Positions 1-9,698 are shown, counted from the stretch's first letter. The stretch: 44,444 bases of DNA from Leptolyngbyaceae cyanobacterium RM1_406_9 (GCA_012033355.1 JAAUQZ010000008.1:1-44444), one strand, 5' to 3'. Made by a program: numbers and translations. Notes: generated from the letters alone by a model not told the origin.

Positions 1-1716
1 AGTCTGGTGTATCCTTTCCATTATCAGACTTCCACGGGGTGTTGAGTGGTGAAAGCCGAAATCCAGGTGCTTCATAGTCTGGGGGTAGGTAATCAGCCGG
101 AATGGTGGTCTGGTTGCCGTCTCGCGCTGCTCGGTAGTGAGGCGACAGAATCTCAATATCGGCTTCATTGCACTGGTCTTGAATGTTTTGATGCAACTCG
201 GAGTAGATTCTTGCCATGATGCCAGGGCTGCTGGTGTAGGCATTTAACTCATAGCTGACATAAAAATCATCCAAACTGGTTTGCAGCACAAAGGGGGCAG
301 GCTCTTCTACGATTTGTGCCGTTGCTAAAGCCGCTTTAGTGAGCACATCATGGACTTTGCGCCAGGGCACATCATAGCCTAACGTAATGGTCGTGTGCAG
401 AATCAACGGCGGCGTGTTTGGGTCGCTGGCGGCAGCACTGTAGTTAATCACATGACTGCTTAACACCGCCGAATTAGGAATGGTAATCACCACGTTTTTG
501 ATCGTGCGAATGCGGGTGACAAATAACGTTTTCTCGACCACATCCCCGATCGTATCTGTAATCTTGACGCGATCGCCCACTAGAAAGGCACGAGTGTAGG
601 TGAGGATAATTCCGGCAAAGATATTGGCGATCGCTGACGAGGAACCGAGCGAGATTAATAACCCTAAAAAGATGGAAATTCCCTGAAAGGCGGGAGTTTG
701 CGAACCCGGTAAATAGGGAAATGCCACGGTTGCGGCGAAGGCTAAGACCAAAAATTGAACTAGCTTATAGGTTGGTTTTGCCCATTCTCGGTAGAATCCC
801 GAAAAAGTAATATTGCCTTGCTCAATCTCGGCAAACAAAAACCGAATCACTTTGAGAGAGTAAGACGTGAGCAGCCAAATGACAATGAGAAAAAACAGGT
901 TGGGTAGATAGGCAAGTAGTCCTGCCCCTAACGTACTGATAGCCGTCTGAACATAACCAAAGAGAACTCGTGCTAATCCTTTTGTCCAGGGGAAAAAGCT
1001 TAGAACCAGGTTGATGTAGAGATAGAGTAGTCCGAGAAACAGCGCAAGTCGGACAATTTTGATAATTTCTACAATTAGATCAACCACCCGATACGCTGAT
1101 AAAATCTCGGTTCCAAACAACCGAAGCGCTGGAACACGTGTCCCGCGCCAATGTCTCAATTGACGATAAATCGTAGGAACTGATTTTGTGATGGCAATCA
1201 AGCTGGCAATTAAAACAACAGTTGCAATCAGTGTATAAATGGCTCCTCGGAGTAGACTTTGAACACTGTAGGAAGCTCTAAATTCAGTAACTGACCCTCT
1301 AATAGTCTGTAGATATTGGTTGGCAAGCGCTTGGCGAGATTGACCTGCCGCTACCGCATCCACATCGGCGATCGTCACAAGAGTTTGATCCGCTGCTTTG
1401 ATGTCAATTGTTGCAGTGGCTTCGTTATCAACCGTTTTGAGTGTATCTAGGCTAACCTCAGTATCCTTAGCAAAGGTTGCAATTCGATCAGAAACGACCT
1501 GCGCCCGGAATTCTGGGGAAAAGACGCAATCCTTGCTTGAATGTAGAACAGCGTTTCATCACCTAAGACAACAGGCGCGCCTGTCTGCTGAGTTGCCGTT
1601 GGGCTACCAGGCTGCGAGTAGGCAAAGGAGATCGTTGTTATTAATATGACGATAGAGAGAATGCAAGGAACTAGCCCATTGCGAAACCAGCTTTTCACAG
1701 CAAACCACGGAAACAT
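1..1716 (-). pseudogene. MscS-family mechanosensitive channel, frameshifted, runs off left edge
   Basis: The first reading frame (1716 to about 1523) starts MFPWFAVKSW and carries a signal peptide ending near SFAYSQ. It then shifts at a run of four A's on the plus strand (1519-1522). Adding one base restores a long frame to position 1 with several membrane segments and the MscS core (SLGSSSAIANIFAGIIL, then a beta domain with GDRVKITDTIGDVVE and IPNSAVL). The frame is open at the left edge, so the C-terminus lies outside. The family consists of inner-membrane channels that release osmolytes on hypo-osmotic shock. The single-base loss in a homopolymer may be a real mutation or a sequencing error. 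The family call is firm. Confidence 0.85.
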
Positions 1717-1989
1717 AGATGTGATTTAAGAGCGATTATTTGAGACTCAATGCTTAACACTTTTTTCATAGGTTTCGATTACTCTGCAATAAATTGTTAT
1801 ACAAGATACATCTTGCTGAGATCTTGGTTTTTCTCTACAGTCATACGGCACATTGGGAAAAATAAGACCCTGTTTTCAAGGAATTAAGCAGCATATTTGG
1901 AGGTTAAGTCTGAAGGTTTGGAATGTTATTCGTCAAGGCTAGAAATTAATTCTAATAGCTAGGTAATGGATACCGATTGGGTAATGCAG

Positions 1990-3396
1990 CTAGCGTGAAG
2001 TAACCTGAATTCCTTCTCTGATTTGTTCAGTGGGATGGAGAATCACCTGTTCTCCCGATCGCAATCCTTGCTGGACTTCGACATCACGATCGCCTCGATG
2101 TCCAATTTCAATTTGGCGTTGCTGAGCTTTTCCTTCCTCCACAACGAATACACACCAGTTAGATTGCTGACAGCGAAATAGGGCGCTAATCGGAACTTTC
2201 AGAACATTCTCACCGCTCCAGATCACAATTCGAGCATCGACGCGAAAGGCATCGCCAAAGGGTTGCGAGGCATCTACGAAGTCACCAATCACATTGACGC
2301 GCTGTTCTTCTACGCCCAGGGCAGACACTTCAGTAAAGGCAGACGGTTCTACCAGTCGCACCCTGGCTTGAATCGGATTGGCATCTGAACGCTGCTCAAT
2401 CAGAATCGGATTCCCCAGTTTAATTTTGACGGCATCGGTGGAAAGAACATCAATCACTAACTCCAGTTTGGCAGGGTCGCCAATGTCCATTAACGGTGTG
2501 CCACTGGTAACGAACTGAGCGCTCTTCTGATGAATTCGCAGAATCGTGCCATGAACGGGAGAGCGAATATCGGTGCGATCGGCTTCATCCCGCAGTCGAG
2601 ACAATTCAGCTTCCGTACTGGCAATGCGGGCATCATAAACTCTGAGCAAGTAATCTGGGTCGGTCTGTTCTTGTTGCACGACAGCCAGGGCGGCTCTGGC
2701 TACTTCAACTTCGGCTGCGTCAGCCCTGGCCGCGAGAACGGCGGCTTCCAATTCCTCAGACCGAGTGGTTTCGTTGAGTTCTGCCCGTTCCCGATCCTGG
2801 CGAGAAATGGCTCCATCGGCTTCTAACTGTTGGGCACGTTGGCGATCGCGCTCTGCCTGTGTTAATGCCGCTCGTGCTTCTGCAACTCTGGCTTCTGCCT
2901 GTCGCTGTTGGGCTTCTGCGGCTTGAATCCGAATGCGAGCTTGTTCAATGGTTTCTGCTTTCGGTCGTTGAGTAGCGACTCCGGTGCGCTGTGCCCGCCA
3001 TTCTGCTAGCCGTCCGAGGGCTTCTTGGACTGAAGCATTCAGCGGCAGCGGATCGATCTGAGCCACGATCGTTCCTGTTGTAACAGGATCTCCCTCGTCC
3101 AGCGTAATTCGCGCTAAATGACCATCAACCCCTGCGGCAATCACAAAGCGATCGCGCACCCGGGTTTTGCCCTCGGCATCTACCGTGACTTGCAGGTCGC
3201 CCTGTTGCGCCTGTCCGATATCTACTAAAACAGGGGTCGGACGAAATGCCCAAACGATTAGAATCACCGTCACAAGACCTGCCACAACATACGCCATCTT
3301 TTTGGTCGGCAGTTTGGGCAGGGGTGCCCGTTTGTGCTTGCGAGGTTCGTGTCGTTCTTCTACGGGATTAGACAATTGTTGAGGGGCTTGTTTCAT
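1990..3396 (-). CDS. HlyD-family efflux periplasmic adaptor (membrane fusion protein)
   Basis: This 468-residue protein has an N-terminal membrane anchor (KMAYVVAGLVTVILIVWAF), a split lipoyl/biotinyl domain, a long Ala/Glu/Arg-rich coiled-coil hairpin (roughly residues 150-265) and C-terminal beta domains. This is the layout of adaptors that bridge inner-membrane ABC or RND pumps to an outer-membrane channel. I placed the start at ATG 3396 (MKQAPQQL): the frame extends to 3495, but that part overlaps the end of the ABC ATPase and does not look like the family. It follows the ATPase by 34 bases, so the two are probably co-transcribed. No permease gene is beside them, so the substrate cannot be inferred. 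Confidence 0.85.
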   Translation of the reverse strand: MKQAPQQLSNPVEERHEPRKHKRAPLPKLPTKKMAYVVAGLVTVILIVWAFRPTPVLVDIGQAQQGDLQVTVDAEGKTRVRDRFVIAAGVDGHLARITLDEGDPVTTGTIVAQIDPLPLNASVQEALGRLAEWRAQRTGVATQRPKAETIEQARIRIQAAEAQQRQAEARVAEARAALTQAERDRQRAQQLEADGAISRQDRERAELNETTRSEELEAAVLAARADAAEVEVARAALAVVQQEQTDPDYLLRVYDARIASTEAELSRLRDEADRTDIRSPVHGTILRIHQKSAQFVTSGTPLMDIGDPAKLELVIDVLSTDAVKIKLGNPILIEQRSDANPIQARVRLVEPSAFTEVSALGVEEQRVNVIGDFVDASQPFGDAFRVDARIVIWSGENVLKVPISALFRCQQSNWCVFVVEEGKAQQRQIEIGHRGDRDVEVQQGLRSGEQVILHPTEQIREGIQVTSR

Positions 3397-3430
3397 AACG
3401 CGACTCACTTCTTGATGCAGCCAACATGAC

Positions 3431-4183
3431 TTACCATTCCAACTCGGCAGGGGATACTTTGTGGTCGTTCTGCTGAATTCGCGTGATTTCACCACTCCGC
3501 ATTGTCACAACCCGATCAGCCATTGCTGCAATTCCAGCATTGTGGGTAATCACGATCGTGGTGGTTCCCAGTTCGCGATTCACTTGTTCCAGAACTTCTA
3601 ACACGACTTTTCCGGTACTGTAATCCAATGCGCCAGTGGGTTCATCACAAAGCAAGACTTCCGGTCGTTTAGCAATGGCACGGGCGATCGCCACTCGCTG
3701 TTGTTCGCCGCCAGACAGTTGGGCTGGAAAGTGGTCGAGGCGATCGCCCAGCCCCACAAGTTCCAGTGCTGCCTCTGGACGCATGGGGTGACGAGCAATC
3801 TCGGTTACAAGCGCCACATTTTCTTGTGCGGTCAAACTGGGGATGAGGTTGTAGAACTGAAAAATGAAACCGACAGAGTCACGCCGAAACCGCGTTAGTT
3901 CTGCTTCATTGGCATGGGTTAGATCTTGATTGTGAAACGATACCTGCCCACTCGTGGGAATATCTAGCCCACCCAAAATGTTGAGCAGCGTTGATTTACC
4001 GCTGCCAGATGGCCCCAGGATCACCACAAACTCACCATCGTACAAATTCAGATCAACAGACTGAAGAGCGCGAACTGTCACCTCTCCCATCTGGTAAATC
4101 TTGGTCAGTTCATGCACATGAAAACTGATGCCTGTGGGAATCGTAAGTTCTGAGCAAGGCTTTACCTCTCTGTGTTGATTCAC
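3431..4183 (-). CDS. ABC transporter ATP-binding protein (LolD/MacB/DevA type)
   Basis: A 250-residue ATPase with Walker [11 protein letters not shown]-loop ([18 protein letters not shown]), signature LSGGEQQR, Walker [12 protein letters not shown] and H-loop VITHN. The [10 protein letters not shown] and GALD features are typical of the MacB/LolD/DevA group, which partners FtsX-like permeases. The start codon is GTG at 4183, with AAGGA upstream. It lies between a small DUF4327-like gene (21-base gap) and the HlyD adaptor (34-base gap) in one apparent operon led by a copy of the repeated promoter module at 4481-4523. A MacB/DevC-type permease would be expected next to it and is missing. Confidence 0.9.
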   Translation of the reverse strand: MNQHREVKPCSELTIPTGISFHVHELTKIYQMGEVTVRALQSVDLNLYDGEFVVILGPSGSGKSTLLNILGGLDIPTSGQVSFHNQDLTHANEAELTRFRRDSVGFIFQFYNLIPSLTAQENVALVTEIARHPMRPEAALELVGLGDRLDHFPAQLSGGEQQRVAIARAIAKRPEVLLCDEPTGALDYSTGKVVLEVLEQVNRELGTTTIVITHNAGIAAMADRVVTMRSGEITRIQQNDHKVSPAELEW

Positions 4184-4204
4184 AGTTCTGTTTTCCTTCT
4201 ATCG

Positions 4205-4426
4205 TTAATCTTCGCACCAATCTTCACAACCAATCAGATCCAGGATTTGATCTCTCAACAAAAAATCATTTCTCTCTAGTTCACATTCGATCGCTTCCCA
4301 CTCACTCATAGGAAAGTATCGACACAGAATGTAGATCGGTTGTTTGCTGTCAATATCCCCCCGATGCACCAATTCACAGGCTTCATCTCTAATGGCATCT
4401 AACGAATATCGAATGGATTGCAGCAT
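4205..4426 (-). CDS. Small DUF4327-like cyanobacterial protein
   Basis: A 73-residue acidic protein (RYSLDAIRDEACELVHRG, QPIYILCRYFP, CELERNDFLLRDQILDLIG). The pattern of a predicted helix, a QPIY-LC segment and a C-terminal ERNDFLLRD-type helix matches what I recall of DUF4327, a small soluble cyanobacterial family of unknown function. GAGGTGAT sits upstream of the ATG. It is the first gene after the promoter module at 4481-4523 and precedes the ABC ATPase. The family assignment is from memory of the pattern, not a search. Confidence 0.65.
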   Translation of the reverse strand: MLQSIRYSLDAIRDEACELVHRGDIDSKQPIYILCRYFPMSEWEAIECELERNDFLLRDQILDLIGCEDWCED

Positions 4427-4480
4427 GGTTTTATCACCTCACTTAAAGCAGTCAATCAATCGGTCGCGCAATCACCATAT

Positions 4481-4523
4481 TTTCTATCTTCAACATAGGG
4501 AAAGAAATTGAGGAACTTGTGAA
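4481..4523 (-). promoter_or_regulatory. Repeated promoter module, copy J (upstream of DUF4327-ABC-HlyD genes)
   Basis: On the minus strand the 15-mer TTCACAAGTTCCTCA (4523-4509) is followed by TA at offsets 12-13 and a TAGAAA -10-like element at offsets 23-28. It ends about 55 bases before the ATG at 4426. It forms a divergent pair with the plus-strand copy at 4575. Confidence 0.75.
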
Positions 4524-4574
4524 GCTGCGTAGTAGTTAACTTATCGCAACGCTGACAGGCATTGTTCTCTCACT

Positions 4575-4617
4575 CTCACAGGTTCCTCATATTCGCCTTT
4601 TAGAGTATGTAGAAAGT
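4575..4617 (+). promoter_or_regulatory. Repeated promoter module, copy I (upstream of MgtC/DUF4010 gene)
   Basis: The 15-mer CTCACAGGTTCCTCA (4575-4589) is followed by TA at offsets 12-13. A TAGAAA element starts at offset 21, two bases closer than in most copies. The downstream gene starts at 4637, which implies a very short leader. Confidence 0.7.
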
Positions 4618-4636
4618 GGCTCGTTGAAAAAAAGAC

Positions 4637-5893
4637 ATGGATCTGACCGTAATACTCCGGCTGGCGATCGCTCTTGCCATTGGGCTGATTATTGGCATGG
4701 AGCGGGGGTGGGAAAGCCGGGAAAGTCCTACAGGTTCTCGAATTGCTGGCATTAGAAGCTTTGGATTTGTTGGACTGTTGGGGGGACTCTCTGCGTTTTT
4801 AGCAGCACAGGTTGGAGCCAGTGTGCTGGGTATTACGTTTATAGGTCTTGCCCTGATCGTCGCTGTTTCCTATGGAGTGACTGCCCGAAAAACTCAGGAT
4901 TTCGGGATTACAACCGAGTTGGCGTTATTGATCACCTTTCTGCTCGGAGCATTAGCTGGAAAAGGATTCACCTCTGAAGCCGTGGCAGCCGCTGTGGTGA
5001 TGGCGGTATTGCTGGGATTCAAGCAAGAGTTACATCAATCCTTACAGCATCTCGATCGCCGGGAGTTGATTGCAACGCTGCAACTGCTGCTGATTGCTGC
5101 TGTGGTGCTGCCCCTATTGCCCGATCGCAATCTCGGCCCCTGGTCAGCCTTAAACCCACGCGCCATCGGTCTGCTGGTAGTGTTGATCGCAGGCATTTCC
5201 TATGTGGGCTATTTTGCGATGCGGTTGTTGGGTACTCGTGTGGGTCTTTTAGCCACCGCCATGTTGGGAGCGCTGGTTTCGTCTACCGCAGTCACCGTAT
5301 CCTTTGGGCGTATGGCGCGAAGGGGACAGGGAAATCTGGCCTTGTTGGGGGCTGGAATTTCTTTGGCGGCTGGAACGATGGCACTGCGTATTCTGATTGA
5401 GGTGTCCGTTGTCAATCCAGCATTGCTGCCTGCATTAGTGCCCCCTGTTGCATTGTTGGCAATTGTGCCGTTAATGGCTGCTGGGGCGATCGCCATTCGC
5501 ACGAAGGCAACTACATCATCTAGCGATGTTGAACTGAGAAACCCGATCGAATTGGGAGCAGCCCTGGGATATGGGGCAGTCTTTGCCGTCTTGTTTATTC
5601 TGATCCAGGCAGTGGAAACCTGGTTTGGCGACGCAGGCATTTACGCCCTCTCTGCAATTTCTGGCATCACAGATGTTGATGCAGTCAGTCTTTCCCTCGC
5701 CCAGGCAACTCAAGGAGATTTACCCCTACAAGTGGGTACAACCGGAATTCTGATTGCGGCAATGGTCAATACGATCGTGAAAGCCGTGCTTGCCACCGTC
5801 ATAGGCGGCTGGAAATTGGCGCGGTGGTGTGCATCCATTCTGCTGCTGGCATTAGGGCTAAGCTTGACAACAGCCATTTTCACCAGTTTTTGA
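4637..5893 (+). CDS. MgtC/SapB N-domain plus DUF4010 membrane protein
   Basis: A 418-residue, highly hydrophobic protein with about ten or more membrane segments. The N-terminus (LAIALAIGLIIGMERGWESR, GSRIAGIRSFGFVGLLGGLS) is the MgtC/SapB signature, including the IGxERxW and GIRTF-like motifs. The second half has the DUF4010 pattern (SGITDVDAVSLSLA). DUF4010 proteins are inner-membrane proteins of uncertain transport role, sometimes linked to cation stress. It is transcribed from the module at 4575 and diverges from the ABC operon. The next gene downstream is a Usp with its own module. Confidence 0.85.
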   Translation: MDLTVILRLAIALAIGLIIGMERGWESRESPTGSRIAGIRSFGFVGLLGGLSAFLAAQVGASVLGITFIGLALIVAVSYGVTARKTQDFGITTELALLITFLLGALAGKGFTSEAVAAAVVMAVLLGFKQELHQSLQHLDRRELIATLQLLLIAAVVLPLLPDRNLGPWSALNPRAIGLLVVLIAGISYVGYFAMRLLGTRVGLLATAMLGALVSSTAVTVSFGRMARRGQGNLALLGAGISLAAGTMALRILIEVSVVNPALLPALVPPVALLAIVPLMAAGAIAIRTKATTSSSDVELRNPIELGAALGYGAVFAVLFILIQAVETWFGDAGIYALSAISGITDVDAVSLSLAQATQGDLPLQVGTTGILIAAMVNTIVKAVLATVIGGWKLARWCASILLLALGLSLTTAIFTSF

Positions 5894-5911
5894 TTCTATC
5901 CTTTAAATTTC

Positions 5912-5954
5912 CTCACAAGTTCCTCAACTTGTTCACTTACTTTCAAAGTAGAGA
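5912..5954 (+). promoter_or_regulatory. Repeated promoter module, copy A (upstream of Usp)
   Basis: A perfect 15-mer CTCACAAGTTCCTCA (5912-5926) with TA at offsets 12-13 and TAGAGA at offsets 23-28 (5949-5954). The Usp start is at 6017. This is one of the cleanest copies. Confidence 0.8.
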
Positions 5955-6016
5955 CGGTAAATTAGCTTCATGCCTGGCACTACATATTCACGACAATACC
6001 TGGAGGAGAATAGGTT

Positions 6017-6544
6017 ATGTCTCAAAAAATCCTGGTGGCGATCGACGCTTCCGATCGAGGTCAAATGGTTTTCAATGAAGCCCTCAGCTTAGCAAAAGCA
6101 ACGGCAGCGAACCTGATGCTTTTACACGTTTTGTCTAGTGAAGAAGAGGGCAGCCCCAACGTTTCTATGATTGGGCTGGAATATTATCCGACCGTTGCAG
6201 GTGAACTGACAGAAATGCATCGGAAACAGTGGACAGAGTATGAAGGTCGAGGCTTAAAGATGCTGCAATCTTATACAGAGCAAGCCTCTAATGCTGGGGT
6301 TGTGGCTGAATTTACTCAAAATCTCGGTAGTCCGGGTCGGACGATCTGTGAAATGGCCCGTACCTGGCAGGCTGATTTGATTGTGATCGGTCGTCGCGGT
6401 CATTCTGGCATCAGTGAATTGCTGCTGGGCAGCGTCAGTAATTACGTGCTGCATCATGCTCCCTGTTCAGTTTTAACCGTGCAAGAGTCAACTCAGGTAG
6501 ATTCAACAGTGGCTCACGATCAGCAAACAGCCGTGATGTCGTAA
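6017..6544 (+). CDS. Universal stress protein (UspA family)
   Basis: A 175-residue single-domain Usp. It begins QKILVAIDASDRGQMVFNEA and ends with the ATP-binding signature GRRGHSGISELLLGSVSNYVLHHAPCSVLTV (G-2x-G-9x-GS/N pattern). Members are cytosolic, nucleotide-binding, stress-induced dimers. GGAGGAGAA precedes the ATG. It has its own promoter module (5912) and closely resembles the second Usp at 20108, with which it shares the TWQADLI-GRRGH block. The setting beside a cPG synthetase-like gene and amino acid fermentation remnants fits an energy- or oxygen-limitation role. Confidence 0.92.
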   Translation: MSQKILVAIDASDRGQMVFNEALSLAKATAANLMLLHVLSSEEEGSPNVSMIGLEYYPTVAGELTEMHRKQWTEYEGRGLKMLQSYTEQASNAGVVAEFTQNLGSPGRTICEMARTWQADLIVIGRRGHSGISELLLGSVSNYVLHHAPCSVLTVQESTQVDSTVAHDQQTAVMS

Positions 6545-6742
6545 TAACAGGTATTCTGTGACGCAATCGCCGAAGCATTTCTGATGCCTATGCACCTCCA
6601 ACTTAGAAGTAATCACAACGGGTATTACTGACAAATCTTGAGGTGCTAATTTTTCACTCAAAAAATAGTAACGATTGGGGATAAAACTGTAACATATAAT
6701 ATCTCAAATCAAGAGACACAACCTCGCACTCGTGTCTTAATT

Positions 6743-8077
6743 ATGGGTGCAGCAGGTCGTGATTTTCATAACTTCAATATCGTGTATCGTGACGATCCTC
6801 AAACTGAAGTTGTGGCATTCACTGCAACTCAAATTTCTGGGATTGCCGATCGTCGCTATCCGGCTGCACTGGCAGGTTCGCTCTATCCTAACGGTATTCC
6901 GATTGTCGATGAGTCAGAGCTAGATGCACTCTGCAAGGAACAGCAAATTGATCAGGTGATCTTTGCCTACAGCGATGTTCCCCATGCTGATGTCATGCAT
7001 CTGGCTTCGCGGGCAATGGCGGTTGGTACAGACTTTAGCTTGCTCGGGCCCAATCGCACCATGCTGAACGCTAAAGTACCTGTGATTGCCGTGTCTGCGG
7101 TACGGACAGGCTGTGGTAAATCCCAAACGACACGCTGGCTCTCGAAACTGCTGCGGCAATGGGGCTTGCGAGTGGGCGTGATTCGTCACCCGATGCCCTA
7201 TGGCGATCTGGAACGTCAGGCGGTGCAGCGTTTCACCAGTCGCGCCGATTTAACCCGTGCCAACTGCACAGTAGAGGAACGGGAAGAATATGAACCTCAT
7301 CTGGAAGAAGGCAATATTGTCTATGCTGGAGTCGATTACGCTGAGGTGGTGAACCTGGCAGAGCAGGAATCGGATTTGATTTTGTGGGATGGCGGCAACA
7401 ACGATTTTCCCTTCATTCGTCCCGATTTGCACATTGTTCTGGTTGACCCATTGCGTCCGGGACATGAGACGACCCATCATCCCGGTGAGGCAGTGCTGCG
7501 GATGGCAGACATTATTGTGGTAGCCAAAGTGAATGCGGCGGCAACGGCGGATATTCAACGGGTGACTGAAGCTGCCCGGTTGGTCAATCCTACTGCAACG
7601 ATCGTCCGGGGTGCTTCTCCGATTCGTCTGACCAATCCAGAGGCAGTGCGCGGTCGGCAAGTGCTGGTGATTGAAGATGGCCCCACCACCACTCATGGAG
7701 GGATGTCCTATGGCGCAGGCTTTGTTGCAGCGACCCATGCCCATGCCTTAGAGATTGTCAATCCGCGTTCCTTTGCAGTTCCGGCGATCGCTGCGGTCTA
7801 TGCAACCTATCCGCATCTACATTCCATCCTCCCAGCAATGGGCTATTCGGCGGAACAGCTTAAAGCTTTGGAAGCAGCCATCAACAACACCCCTGCTGAT
7901 GTGGTGGTGTCTGCAACGCCGATCGATTTGGCAGCCTTGATTGAGGTGAACAAGCCGATCGTGCGGGCTTACTACGAGTTTGCTGAAGCCAGCGAACCCG
8001 GACTTGCCGCACAGGTGAAACAATTTCTGACTCGTGCCGGAATCGGCGTTAAGGAGCATTATGTTAGCTCAAACTGA
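6743..8077 (+). CDS. cpgS: Cyclic 2,3-diphosphoglycerate synthetase-like GTPase, start codon apparently lost
   Basis: The protein (444 residues from ATG 6743) has an N-terminal Rossmann-like segment (GAAGRDFHNFN), a P-loop TGCGKS (about residues 122-127) and the fold of proteins annotated as cyclic 2,3-diphosphoglycerate synthetase. In many bacteria these sit with arginine-deiminase-pathway genes, as here. ATG 6743 falls inside the first beta strand. The frame continues upstream with family-like residues QPRTRVLIMGAAG to an ATC at 6701, but there is no ATG, GTG or TTG before the in-frame stop at 6647. ATC 6701 followed by SNQETQPRTRV suggests a mutated ATG, so translation may be impaired. It overlaps the permease start by 17 bases. 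Confidence 0.8.
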   Translation: MGAAGRDFHNFNIVYRDDPQTEVVAFTATQISGIADRRYPAALAGSLYPNGIPIVDESELDALCKEQQIDQVIFAYSDVPHADVMHLASRAMAVGTDFSLLGPNRTMLNAKVPVIAVSAVRTGCGKSQTTRWLSKLLRQWGLRVGVIRHPMPYGDLERQAVQRFTSRADLTRANCTVEEREEYEPHLEEGNIVYAGVDYAEVVNLAEQESDLILWDGGNNDFPFIRPDLHIVLVDPLRPGHETTHHPGEAVLRMADIIVVAKVNAAATADIQRVTEAARLVNPTATIVRGASPIRLTNPEAVRGRQVLVIEDGPTTTHGGMSYGAGFVAATHAHALEIVNPRSFAVPAIAAVYATYPHLHSILPAMGYSAEQLKALEAAINNTPADVVVSATPIDLAALIEVNKPIVRAYYEFAEASEPGLAAQVKQFLTRAGIGVKEHYVSSN

Positions 8078-9608
8078 AGCGGGTGCAGCCCCCCGCAAAC
8101 TGGGTCTCTGGATGTCTACGGCGTTAGTGATTGGTAACATGATTGGCTCAGGCATTTTTCTGTCGCCATCCTCCCTGGCTCGGGTGCATCCCACTTTTGC
8201 AGCTCTCACCCTAAATCCCTCTCCCAGAGCGGGAGAGGGACTTCCAATCCGGCTCCCCTTCTCCCTTTTTGGGAGAAGGGGCTGGGGGGATGAGGGCAAA
8301 CTTGCAAAACTGGGATATACCCCCCTGGCTCCCTATGGTGGGCTTTCATGAGGGGGTTGGGTGTTGACGGCAATCGGTGCCATCTGTCTGGCACTGGTGT
8401 TTGCCAAGCTGTCTGCCTGGGTGCCCAAAGCAGGTGGCCCGTATGCCTACACGCGACTCGGCTTTGGCGATTTTGCTGGGTTCTGGATTGCCTGGGGATA
8501 TTGGATTGCTATTTGGGTTGGGAATGCAGCGATCGCAGTCGCCTGTGTCAGCTATCTCGGAGTGTTCATTCCGGTGCTGAAGGACAATACGCTGCTGGCT
8601 GGGCTGGGGGCGATTGCACTGGTCTGGTTGTTCACCTGGATTAACTGTTTAGGAGTCAAAGAAGTCGGGTTGACGCAGCTTTTGACCACTATCTTCAAAA
8701 TTGTGCCCCTGGTGGCGATCGCGACGATCGGGCTATTCTGGCTGAATCCCACTCACTTTGTTCCCTTTAATCCCAGCAACAAGCCCGTATTTTCAGCCGT
8801 TTCGTCGGTTGCAGCCCTGACGCTCTGGTCATTTATTGGTTTAGAGTCCGCAACCGTCCTTGCTGGAGAGGTGATCAACCCCAGCCGCACCATCCCTCGC
8901 GCTACGATTCTCGGAACGTTGATGACGGCATTTGTGTACATTCTAGGAACGGTTGCTGTGATGGGCGTGATTCCGCAGGCAGCGCTGGCTGAATCTGGTG
9001 CGCCCTTTGCCGATGCAGCGCGGGCGATGTGGGGAAACTGGGCTTACTATGCGGTTGGGTTAGGTGCAGTGATCTCTTGTGCTGGGGCACTCAATGGTTG
9101 GACATTGCTACAGGGACAGATCCCAATGGCAGCCGCAGGCGATCGGCTGTTTCCCAAGAAATTTGGTGTGTTGTCCCGACGCGGTGTTCCAGCATTCGGA
9201 GTGATCATCTCTAGCCTGTTAATCACACTCTTGTTGATGCTCAACTATTCGGGGAGCAAAAGTCTGATAGAGATTTTCAACTTTGTGATTCTGCTGGCAA
9301 CATTAACCACATTAATTCCTTACGTCTTTTGTTTGATCGCTGAGTTCATTATCTTTCTCAGAGATCCGACTCATTTAGGTGGACGTAAGCGGTTTCGTGG
9401 CTCCGGTGTTGTGGCGGCGATCGCCTTTCTTTATTCTGTGTGGGCGGTCTATGGTTCTGGGGCAGAAACGGTGCTGTATGGGTTCATTCTGCTGTTGTTT
9501 GGCATCCCGGTTTATGTCTGGCTAGTCAAAGAACAACAGGAACGCGAACATGACGCACAGCCGCATTCCGATGACGAGCAACCGCATGGTATAGAACCAA
9601 CGTTTTGA
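8061..9608 (+). pseudogene. APC-family amino acid permease (arginine/ornithine antiporter-like) interrupted by a MITE and a stop
   Basis: The gene starts at ATG 8061 with AAGGAG upstream, overlapping the end of the cpgS-like gene. The native N-terminus (KLGLWMSTALVIGNMIGSGIFL) is followed by a 150-base insertion (a 141-bp MITE plus a 9-bp duplication, in frame). An in-frame TGA follows at 8349-8351, then the rest of a normal permease (GGPYAYTRLGFGDFAGF onward, about 12 membrane segments in the family). Its place between cpgS-like and argF/arcC sequences suggests an ArcD-type arginine/ornithine exchange role. The downstream frame could restart at TTG 8361, but it would lack membrane segment 1. 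Confidence 0.85.
8182..8322 (+). mobile_element. 141-bp MITE with 20-bp terminal inverted repeats and 9-bp target duplication
   Basis: The left end GGGTGCATCCCACTTTTGCA (8182-8201) and the reverse complement of the right end (8303-8322, GGGTATATCCCAGTTTTGCA) match at 17 of 20 positions. CCCTGGCTC is duplicated directly on each side (8173-8181 and 8323-8331). The interior holds two hairpins: CCCTCTCCC with GGGAGAGGG, and CCTTCTCCC with GGGAGAAGG. There is no room for a transposase, so it is non-autonomous. The strand is arbitrary. Confidence 0.88.
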
Positions 9609-9698
9609 ATTGAAAGAATGGGGGACTAAAGCGTTCAGTTCTCCATTCATTTTCATATTGGAACTGTGAAATGCAGAACACAGAGGAGAAATGATGCG

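Noticed and set aside
6600-6640. Inverted repeat AGTAAT/ATTACT after the first Usp gene
   Set aside because: Six-base arms with a ten-base loop and no T-tract; too weak to call a terminator or operator.
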